From Camellia lanceoleosa (taxonomy: Eukaryota > Streptophyta > Magnoliopsida > Ericales > Theaceae): a stretch of 64,000 bases of DNA. This document shows positions 55,712 to 64,000 of this stretch, one piece after another. The stretch's first letter is position 1; every line of letters begins with the position of its first letter. Under the pieces are notes generated by a model. That model made no database searches. It saw nothing but the letters and a program-made list of their open reading frames with translations, and was not told where the DNA came from. The position numbers were made by a program, and so were the translations under genes. The DNA is taken from positions 40,432,190 through 40,496,189 of the forward strand of contig CM045761.1 of assembly GCA_025200525.1 (NCBI GenBank), written 5' to 3'.

Positions 55712-58197
55712 TGTGATAACCCCGTTCCGTATTATGCTAATTGGCCCTTATTATGAATTTGATTATGTGTCTGTTATGATTTTGTGCGCCATTATGTGAA
55801 AATATGTACTTTTGAATTTCCATCTATTCACTGTAGGAATATCTGTTTGATTATCTGCTTTGGAAATTAAATTGAAGGCCTTATCGGCCACAGAACCCGA
55901 AATTGATTACGCCATCGTGATTGGCATAATTTTTAGAGCCTACGGTGAAATTTAATTGAAAATTGATTCAGATCAGATTAAATTAATGAATTAGTGCCCA
56001 ATTATTAATTATTATTTAATTGGTGCTAGTGGGAACTTATGTAAAGAGTCACTATGCACTTAATTGAGGGACTTGAACTCAAAATCAGATTTTGTGCCTT
56101 GAGAGAGAGAAGAGAGGGTCGGTTAGAGAGAGAGTATGTAGGAGATTGAAGATTAATCTTGAAGGGTTGGAAATTTGAAGCCTAACTCAAGAATTAACCA
56201 TAGATTGGGAAGATTGAGCTTCTAGGTAAGTGATTGATTATGAATTCATGAGTTTGAACTTGTGATTTTGTGAATTAAAGATTAATTGGTGATCAAGAAC
56301 AAGAGTTGTGCTCTAATTGATGAATTTGAAGTTGAAATGCACATGCATGTATAGGATCACCATGATTTTGCATAATCAAGCATGTATTAAGTTGAATATG
56401 GAAATATGAGTGTTAAATCATACATGCAAGCATGTTTTTGTTGAGTTTCATGAGAATGAACACCATTTGCATCATCTAGGTTGAGAATAAGGGTGATACA
56501 TCACATGCATGTACAAATTATAAGAATAGAAGCCTTGAATGCATGAATTTGCATGTTGGAAATGAGTTTGGTGTCAATTGGGACATGCATGTGTTCAATT
56601 TATGAAATTGAGCTCCATATTGATGTAAATGGGTGTTTGTATCATGATAGCATAAATATATTTGAAGTTTGAGCCATAAAATGTAAGTTGGAGTGGTTTG
56701 AATACTGGATTTGAGCTCAAGAACTTAGCTGGAAAACCCAGAAATTTGATGTCCGCTTAAGCGAGGAAACCGCCGCTCGAGCATGAAATTCGTGCTCCCA
56801 GCATATTTTGCAAACATGACTCCCACTCGAGCTGGGAAGTTCACGCTCAAGCGGGGAGCCATGTAGAGAGGTTTTCGCCGAAGGCGTAATGCACGCCCGA
56901 AACAGAATTGACATAATTAAAGACCTTTCTGAAATTTTGAAAAGGCATTCCGAGTTTCGTTTTCCGTTCTCTTTCACTTCTAAGTACTCTTAGGCATGCA
57001 TTGAGCATTGTAATTGAGTTAAAGTGATAAGAATTAAGCCTAAAGAGGAATAAGTGAATTAAGAACAGATTGAATCGGTGGCAAATCAATTAGTCAATCA
57101 CTGTGAGTAGTATCTTAATAAAGATATTTGAAATATGCTATTTGTCCAATTGCTTAGCTTCCTATAAGTCTGTTAATTTGAATTGTGGACAAATGCCTAC
57201 TATGCCTAAAGAGCGAATGGGCCAAAGGCCAGCCTAATATGAATGATAGTCTGACATGAATGATAATCTGATATGAATGACAATCTGATATGAATGATAG
57301 TTTGATATGAAAGGATAAATGGGCCGAAGGCCAATTTAATACGAAAGCTTGAATGGACATGAGGCCAGTTTGATCTAAATAATAGAGTGAATGGGCCAGA
57401 GGCCGTTTTGACATGAATGAATGGGCCGAAGGCCAGTTTGATACGAAAGTATAAATGATTGGGCCGGAGGCCGATTGACAAGAATGATTGGGCCAAAGGC
57501 CGATTGACATGAATGATTGGGCTGGAGGCCGATTGACATAAATGGGCCAAAGGCTGATTGACATAAATGATTGGGCCGAAGGCCGATTGATAATGATTGG
57601 GCTAAAGGCCGATTGACATAAATGATTAGGCCGAAGGCCGATTGATACAAGTGATTGGGCCAAAGGCCGTTTCCTGTAACTGTTTCAAAGATTGCTTATG
57701 TATCTTCCTTATTTGATATTATTCACTGAGCTTTTGCTCATGCTCATTCATGTACATGTAAGTGAGCCAAGAGAAGTCCAAACCCAGCCCCAGTGAAGTC
57801 TGTGTGGAGCAACAAAGGTTTTGAAGAGTCAGCCCTTGCATCTCACGCACGAGACAAGTCTTCGCCTTTTTGTCATTTTGTTTTATGTTGTCATGTTGGC
57901 GAAGTCTTTAAATATGTCTGTATATAGTTTTGTTTGGCTGACTTAGATTTGAGTGATCCTGTCTGTACAGAACTGCATGTTACTGTATTTTCTGTTGTGA
58001 GTTATTGACATGAATAATGTATGGTTTGTTTTGATATGCATGTAAGCACAGCTCTACGGATAAAGTTTTAAATTCTGCTTCCATTTGGCCCCTTCACTCT
58101 GATGAGTTAAGTCTGATTTGGTTTGAGGCCGTAGGTAATCTTAGGATTACTGGTCGGTTATGTCCTTAACCCATAGGGGCGGGTTTGGGTCATGACA
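55712..58197 (+). mobile_element. Gypsy family G solo LTR (copy 4), TSD ACACT
   Basis: Starts TGTGATAACCCCG, ends GGGTCATGACA, flanked by ACACT (55707-55711, 58198-58202). It has GAAGGCCTTATCGGCC, the CGCTCGAGC cluster (56745-56860), a tandem array, GGTAATCTTAGGATTACTGG and ATAGGGGCGGGTTTGGG. 2,486 bp, no internal region. Confidence 0.93.
57215..57670. repeat. Tandem array of ~17-bp and ~30-bp units in LTR copy 4
   Basis: First GATATGAATGATAATCT-type units, then TGATTGGGCCGAAGGCCGAT-type units (about eleven GGGCC-AAGGCC phrases). ORFs here are Gln/Ser/Pro repeats caused by the array. It sits where copies 1 and 2 carry an unrelated 42-bp array. Confidence 0.9.
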
Positions 58198-58202
58198 ACA
58201 CT

Positions 58203-58927
58203 ACTTCTTGAATCAGGATGCTAAGCCAAGTAAGTTGAACGAAAAGAAGAAAATGAGGATGAAGAAGAAAAAAGATTTTATCTTGAAGGATAATTTGAGT
58301 TAATTTGTTTATTATTTGAGAGTATCACAAATTATGATTTTATCTTGAAGGGTAATTTGTGAAAAAGCATAGGATGTATTGAAAGTAAATTATAATCATA
58401 AATAATTTAATAAGAATTACTAAAAAATTGAGCGTACTGAATAATTTTTGGGGAAAAAGGTTGAGACTCCCTTTTTCCTTGACCCCCACCACCCCCAATG
58501 TATTGGGATTGGCCAACTTTTTGCTTTTTGTTTTTTCTTTTTTCTTTCTCCTATCACTCATTGACATGTATCTGTGAGGGTTGTAGGGGTCAAAGAAAAA
58601 GGGGTCTTTATCATTTCTGAATTTTTTAGGTACAAATAGAATCACCCACAAACTTTCCATAATTCCATTTTCAAAATATAGATACATACATGGGTGTAGA
58701 TTGTACTTTCAAGAGTGCCCTAATGGCACATCATTCTCGTGCAAAAAGTTTACATATGATCAACCAAAATTTAGGTATTTATATACATATGGAAAATGCA
58801 ATATATTAACAAAATTTTAACTTGATTTTCTAATTATCACTAACAAAAGTTTGAGTCTAACGTATATTTATTAATATTTTGGATTTTTTTAATTTTATGT
58901 TTAGTGGTAAGACTTCGCATATTTCAG
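58203..58927 (+). other. DOX_A intron 2, right part, with a MITE
   Basis: From ~58647 it matches 15757 onward of locus B up to the exon 3 acceptor (TTTCAG, 58922-58927). An inverted-repeat MITE lies at 58461-58610. Confidence 0.75.
58461..58610. mobile_element. Inverted-repeat MITE (~150 bp)
   Basis: AGACTCCCTTTTTCCTTGAC with CCCCACCACCC pairs with the reverse complement AAGACCCCTTTTTCTTTGAC with CCCTACAACCC. Absent from locus B. Exact ends and duplication uncertain. Confidence 0.7.
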
Positions 58928-59191
58928 ATTATGTCAAATGGAAAGTATAGAAATGTAGAGTATCGTGTATTGGCTAATTCCATAAAGGAACCTCGAATAT
59001 TAGTTGTTGAATTCTTCAGCTTGCATAAGAAGGATGAAATTCATCACTACAGACCATTTCTAGAGCTTTTAACAGCCGAGAAACCAGCTTTGTATCGAAA
59101 CTTGTCACACAAAGAATTTCACGATAATTTCTTCAGCAAGGGTTTGGACAGCAAGTCTTTTGTGGAGAAACTTATGATACCCCATGAATGA
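58928..59191 (+). pseudogene. DOX_A exon 3
   Basis: IMSNGKYRNVEYRVLANSIK to KSFVEKLMIPHE and TGA at 59189. The third iron-ligand His is Tyr here (VEYRV versus VEHRV in DOX_B), and the R-x-S 2-oxoglutarate motif is R-I-L as in DOX_B. The frame is open for 87 codons, but exons 1 and 2 are broken and 17 kb of transposons separate it from them. The shared R-I-L shows the Ser was lost before the duplication, or that the ancestor already had an unusual active site. Confidence 0.92.
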
Positions 59192-59771
59192 GTGAATATG
59201 AAATGTGAGGTGTTTTCATGTCTGTCACTGTGTGTTTGTGTTTGTCAGTGCAAATGGGGATGATGTGAACTACTAGATGCATATATTCACTGTGATAATA
59301 CTCACTGTGTTTTAATATTTCCAACTGTTATTCAAGTTCTATGAAAACAATGTTTATTGTTAGAGAGTTGTTGTGGTCACTCTAAATCACCTAATTTAAG
59401 GGTAAATTATACCACTGGCTATCTTTAATTTGAGCGAAATTTTATTTTGATCCTCATAGTTTCAATTTTGTTGTAATTATTAAACTAGAGAACATTTCAA
59501 ACAGTCTTGGCCACAAATTACAATCTTGGTGGTTGGTTCTGGTTCTCTGGTTTCGATCCACAAATTGTAGAGAAATAAACTTTTTCTCTTTGGTTCTTTA
59601 GTTTCAGTTCTGCTAAAATTGCAATGATGTCTAGTCATAATAGAGACGGATGGAGGGAAACGAATGAAGTGGAGATAGAGGAAGGGAAGACGGTAATATG
59701 GGTTTGGGTGAATGATAGTGGTGGTAAGGATTGGAGAAGAAACATCGTAGTGGCCGGTTAAGAGAGCTGAT
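59192..59771 (+). other. DOX_A 3' flank, paralogous to 16297-16852
   Basis: Shared non-coding sequence ending AGAGAGCTGAT, where copia 2 begins. No feature of its own. Confidence 0.82.
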
Positions 59772-60088
59772 TGTAAGAATTAATAATACATGTAACCATA
59801 ATAATAATGCAGAATTAAACTTTACAGAATCTTGAATTCAATACAACTCAAGAATAAAATGAACATACCTTTGTCAGCCATTGAATTAGAGAAGTTTAGA
59901 AAATACCCCTAATAGTTGAACATTTAATTCTTGGCTTACCTTCTTCTCTCTGTCTCTGTTAATTAGGATGACAATAAAACTTAGAGTGATGGAAAAAATA
60001 CTCATGATATGAAAGGGGAGTTATCCATCCTTATATAGAGGAGAGAAGAGGGCCAAATAAACTTTATCAGAAAAATTCATATCCATCA
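59772..60088 (-). repeat. 3' LTR of copia 2 (~317 bp)
   Basis: The plus strand begins TGTAAGAATTAATAA; on the minus strand the LTR would start TGATGGATATGAA after the purine-rich AAGATAAGAAGGAAATCT (60089-60106), with TATA-like CTATATAAGG at ~60035. The partner LTR is not in the window, so the inner border is approximate. Confidence 0.65.
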
Positions 60089-63000
60089 AGATTTCCTTCT
60101 TATCTTAGAAAATATATATTCAGCGGTATTGTCACAATATATCTTCAGTGGCTTGGCAATTGAGTCAACAACACCAAGTCCTGAGATAAAATTTCGCAAC
60201 CATAAAGCATGATTTGCAGCCTCAAAGCATGCCACGAACTCAGCCTCCATAGTAAATGAAGCAATAGTGGACTGCTTTACACTCTTCCATGAAATTGCTC
60301 CACTAGCTAGTAGAAAAACCAAACGTGATGTAGATTTTCTACTATCAAGGTAACCAGGAAAATCTGAGTCTGAGTATCCGATCACTTTCAACTGTTCTGA
60401 TCTCCTATAGGTGAGCATATAATCCTTTGTTCCCTAAAGATATCTCATAACGTTCTTCACTGCTTTCCAATGTTCCATTCCAGGATTACTTTGGAATCTT
60501 CCCAATATTCTAACTACAAAACTAATATCTGGCATGGTACATGTATACATCAAGCTTCCTACTGCTGATGCATATGGAATGTCCTTCATTTGTTTTCTTT
60601 CCAAGTCATTTCTTAGACACTGTTTTTCACTTAATTTATCACCCTTCATGATGGGTGCATCACTGGCTGAACAAAACTACATATTGAATCTCTCCAAAAC
60701 TCGATCAATATATCCTTTCTGAGATAGTCTTAGCAATCCTCGAGATCAATCCCTAAAGATCTCTATGCCAATAACATAGTTTGCCTCACCCATATCGACC
60801 ATTTTAAAGTTCTTGGAGAGATATTCTTTGGTTTCATGCAATAAGCCACGGTCATTACTAGCTAACAAAATGTCATCCACATGTAGCACCAAAATAATGA
60901 ACTTACTCCCACTAACCTTCAAATATATGCACTGATCAACTGCATTTTCCTTAAATCCGAAGGAGGTAATGGTATCATTAAACCTTAAATACCATTGCCT
61001 GGAAGTTTGTTTAAGGCCATATATGAATTTCTTTAATTTGCAAGCTAAATGTTCTTTACCTTTCTTTGTAAATCCTTTTGGCTGCTCCATATAAATTTCT
61101 TCATTCAAATTCCCATTCAGAAAAGCAATTTTCACATCCATTTGATGCAACTCTAAGTCATAATGAGCTACCAATGCTAGGATGATTCTAAACGAGTCCT
61201 TCTTAGATACTGGAGAGAAAGTCTCTGTATAGTCTATGCCTTCTTTTTTAGTAAAACCCTTAGTAACAAGTATGGCTTTAAATCGTTCGATATTGCCTTT
61301 TGCGTCGTGCTTGGTCTTGAAGACCCATTTACACCCAACTTTTTTACAATTATTAGGCAATTCGACGAGCTCCCAAACACTATTCTGTTCCATGGATTTT
61401 AACTCTTCATTTATAGCATTGACCCATTTAGTAAAATCATCACTATTCATGGCTTGTGAAAATGAGACTGGATCTTTGTTAATCCCAATATCAAAATCAG
61501 ATTCATGTAGATACACCATGTAATCATCTAGTATGGCAGACTTTCTTTCCCTTTGAGATCTTCTCAGAATTACCGATTGTGGTGGTTCTACAATATTCTC
61601 AATGGTGATATCTTCATGAAATGGTGAAACATGAGGTGGTGAAGGATTTTCATTATATTGTTCATTTCCCTCAGGCTGTGGAATAATCTAAGGAACAATA
61701 ATTTTTCGATAAGAGTCAAATGTTGGCACATCCATTCTAATTTCTTCAAAATTCACCACTCATATTTTCTCACTCCCACTAATTTCACCATTCTCTAGGA
61801 ATCTAGCATTACCAATCTCTACTTTCCTCGTACTGTGATTAGGACAATAAAATTTGTACCCTTTAGACTTGTCTGGATAACCAATGAAATATCCAGATAC
61901 TGTTCTTGAGTCTAACTTTTTCTCTTGTGGGTTGAAGATTCTTGCCTTTATTGGACAACTCCAAATATGTAAGTGTCTCAAACTAGGTTTCCTACCAGTC
62001 CACAACTCAAAAGGAGTTGTTGGGACTGCCTTACTAGGAACCCTATTTAAGATATACATTACAGTCTTTAAAGCTTCACTTTACAGTGAAATGGGTACAA
62101 TTAAGTAACTTAACATACTCCTAACCATATCTTTAAGTGTACGATTAAGCCTTTCAGCAACTTCATTCTGTTGTGGCGTACTAGGCATTGTATATTAAGC
62201 ACGACTGCCTTTCTTTTCTAAGAATTTGGCAAATGGACTAGGATTTTGGCCTGACTCATCATATTTACCATAATATTCACCACCCCTATCTGATCTCACT
62301 ATTTTAACATTTCTATCTAATTGTCTCTCAACTTCAGTTATGTACACCTCAAGGATGTCAACAGCCTGAGACTTTTCATGAATTAGATACACATATCCAT
62401 AATGTGAGAAATCATCTATAAATGTGATGACCACTACGATATGGGATGTTGAATGGCCCGCAAATATCTGTATGAATTATCTCAAGAAGCTCATTACTTC
62501 TTGTGGCACCTTTCTTGGTGTGTTTGGTTTGCTTTCCTTTGATGCAATCCACACATATCTCAAAATCAGTGAAGTCTAAGTTTTTCAAAATTTCTTTCTT
62601 TACAATTTTTCAATTTTATTTCTAGAGATATACCCCAACCATCTATGCCACAAGATTGAGGAATTTTCATTAATTAAATCACGTTTTAAACCAATATTTG
62701 AATACAGAGTTACTAATGATTGTGCAAACTCATAATTTAAGGCAATTTTATATAAACCATCACATAAATTACCAGAACCAATTATTATTGAATTAAATAT
62801 TAAATTGAGTTTTCCACAACTAAATAAAACTGAATATCCAACACGATCTAATTTGGATAAGGAAACTAAATTCCTAGAAATTGAAGGAACATAAAAAGTG
62901 TCTTCTAGATCCATCTGATGACCTGTCTCTAAGATCAGTCGATAGGTTCCTACAGCTATGACTTCAGCTTTGAGACGGTTCCCCATATAAACAAATCTTT

Positions 63001-63690
63001 CACTTTCCTTCGGTTTTCTAGCTGAGAGGTATCCCTACATAGAATTTGTAATGTGGTTGTGGCGCAGAGTCAATCCACCAACTATTAGAAGGTACTTCAG
63101 CAAGATTTGATTCATAACAAACAAAAGAAAATTTCTTATATTTCTTTTCGAATCAAGCCTTTCGTTTGCTACAATCTTTCTTCACATGTCCCTTCTTGCC
63201 ACAAAAGTAGTACTTGACAGTGAAACCATTTTGAGCCTGATTTTCTTTCCCAGACCCATTCTTTTTCTTGGGTGAATTTTTCTTTGATTTTACAAAATTA
63301 CCTTTCTTTTCCTTTATAGTTCCATGAGTTACAACCAATGCAGTTTGACGTCCTTCATCCCTCTACCTCACTTCCTCCTAAACACACATATTAGTCAGCT
63401 CATTCAAACTCCACTCATCTTTATAGGTGTTATAGTGAATTTTAAATGTGCTGAACTATGATGGAAGTGAGTTGAGAATAAACTGCATAAGAAAAGTTTC
63501 ATCAACTTGCATCCCTAAAGTTTTAAGCTTTGCAACTTTATCAGTCATATTGAGGATGTAATCCTAAACTCCTTGGTTGCCATCAAATTTCATTGTTGTC
63601 AATTCAGCCATAATAGTGCCAGTAAGTAGAGAGATGCCCAATGCAAAAGAGTGCAATGAAGTGGGAACTATCACTGAAATAAGATAAAAC
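60086..63690 (-). pseudogene. Copia 2 gag-pol, degenerate
   Basis: Right to left: gag UBN2-like region (63670-63370: SLHSFALGISLLTGTIMAEL, MQFILNSLPS); zinc knuckle YYFCGKKGHVKKDC (~63210); protease-to-pre-integrase segment MDLEDTFYVPSISRNLVSLS and LWHRWLGYIS (~62620-62900); integrase VTFIDDFSHYGYVYLI, SDRGGEYYGKYDESG (62434-62195) and NRVPSKAVPTTPFELWTGRK (62059-61760); RT from 61519 with QMDVKIAFLNGNLNEEIYME, IYGLKQTSRQWYLRFND and the catalytic box in the variant LHVDDILLAS (usual YVDD); RNase H (60649-60086) with DSRKSTS and MEAEFVACFEA. Stops at many places, for example in the gag and between integrase and RT. Inactive. Confidence 0.92.
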
Positions 63691-63693
63691 ATA

Positions 63694-64000
63694 TGACGTC
63701 CCAAATTTTACTCTAAGGGTTAGAGTAACGTCACTAAAGAGTCCTTTGGTCAATAATCAAGTAAGATCCCTGGAAGGTCGGAGGAGTCAATATAGTATTC
63801 CTTTTAAGTCCAACCACCTTAGATAGCAAGCTATCTTTTTTACAAATCTTAAGAGATATTAACACAAAGTCTCATAAGTAACGCGGAAATAGGCATAAAC
63901 AATATACATATTAAAGCTTTGAGAATTATAATGATGAACTATTGATATCACATAAGTCTTTCTTTTGGGCAAAACTTAGGTATATCTATTGTCCACTCGT
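63694..64000. mobile_element. Start of another repeat, probably an LTR, cut by the window end
   Basis: TGACGTCCCAAATTTTACTC begins abruptly inside copia 2 gag. The TGACGTCCC start is LTR-like, but the other end lies outside the window, so this is tentative. Confidence 0.45.

Larger units (their letters stand above)
59772..63693 (-). mobile_element. Second Ty1/copia element (minus strand), 5' end interrupted
   Basis: Inserted after AGAGAGCTGAT; the uninterrupted site in locus B reads AGAGCTGATGAGATGG (~16845). It comprises a 3' LTR, RNase H, RT, integrase, protease, zinc knuckle and part of gag, reading right to left. The gag is cut at ~63693 by another repeat. The lineage differs from the element at 7608. 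Confidence 0.9.

Noticed and set aside
57154..57663. Minus-strand ORFs of 91-169 codons with repeated ASGPI/SFMSI units
   Set aside because: They come from the 30-bp tandem array of an LTR, which is open in three frames.
1..64000. tRNA or rRNA genes, or bacterial-type operons
   Set aside because: None seen; the TGGTATCAGAGC motifs are retrotransposon primer sites, not tRNA genes.

Overview
This is nuclear DNA of a eudicot plant. The sequence is AT-rich and repeat-dense, contains spliced genes with GT-AG introns, and carries plant lineages of Ty1/copia, Ty3/gypsy (including a Tat-type element with two RNase H domains), an RTE-like LINE, Helitron, hAT, MULE and Tourist-like elements. I cannot name the species. 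The only gene that looks intact is a two-exon short-chain dehydrogenase/reductase (SDR) on the minus strand at 34896-36787. Everything else protein-like is a gene fragment, a broken duplicate or a transposon remnant.

Under the transposons lies an eroded tandem duplication of two neighbouring genes: an SDR (minus strand) and a 2-oxoglutarate/Fe(II) dioxygenase of the ACC-oxidase-homolog type (DOX, plus strand). DOX_B has the end of exon 1 at 277-353 and exon 3 at 16033-16296. DOX_A has exon 1 at 40198-40713, exon 2 at 41674-41797 and exon 3 at 58928-59191, so one dead gene is spread over 19 kb. SDR_A is intact (34896-36787); SDR_B is a 3' stub (19803-20020). A third DOX-flank remnant lies at 21478-23585. 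Paralogous copies act as related empty sites and fix several insertion boundaries to the base.

Layout. 1-1046: DOX_B exon 1 end and intron 1. 1047-15071: a Helitron (5' TC, 3' hairpin plus CTAG, A/T insertion) carrying a captured ISWI chromatin-remodeller fragment; a 3.7 kb solo LTR and a 4.8 kb copia element sit inside it, the copia in an ISWI exon. 15072-20040: DOX_B exon 3, MITEs, SDR_B, and a hAT element (8-bp target duplication) that contains a second inverted-repeat element stuffed with a GT minisatellite. 20041-29743: LTR pieces, a 1.7 kb MULE-like element, a gypsy 5' LTR containing a nested 3.1 kb solo LTR that itself contains a MITE, then PBS and the start of gag. 29744-34272: an RTE-like LINE split by another LTR of the same gypsy family. 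34273-36937: intact SDR with two MITEs in its intron. 37273-40197: solo LTR, MITE, a UDP-glucose 4-epimerase fragment. 40198-59191: DOX_A, interrupted by a 13 kb Tat element (with a spliced antisense ORF, itself split by an LTR) and by a solo LTR. 59772-64000: a minus-strand copia element, then the start of another repeat.

I see no novel multi-gene system. The most interesting structure is the gene-capturing Helitron, the tandem SDR-DOX cluster shattered by nested insertions, and a recurrent palindromic motif cluster in the LTRs of the main gypsy family.
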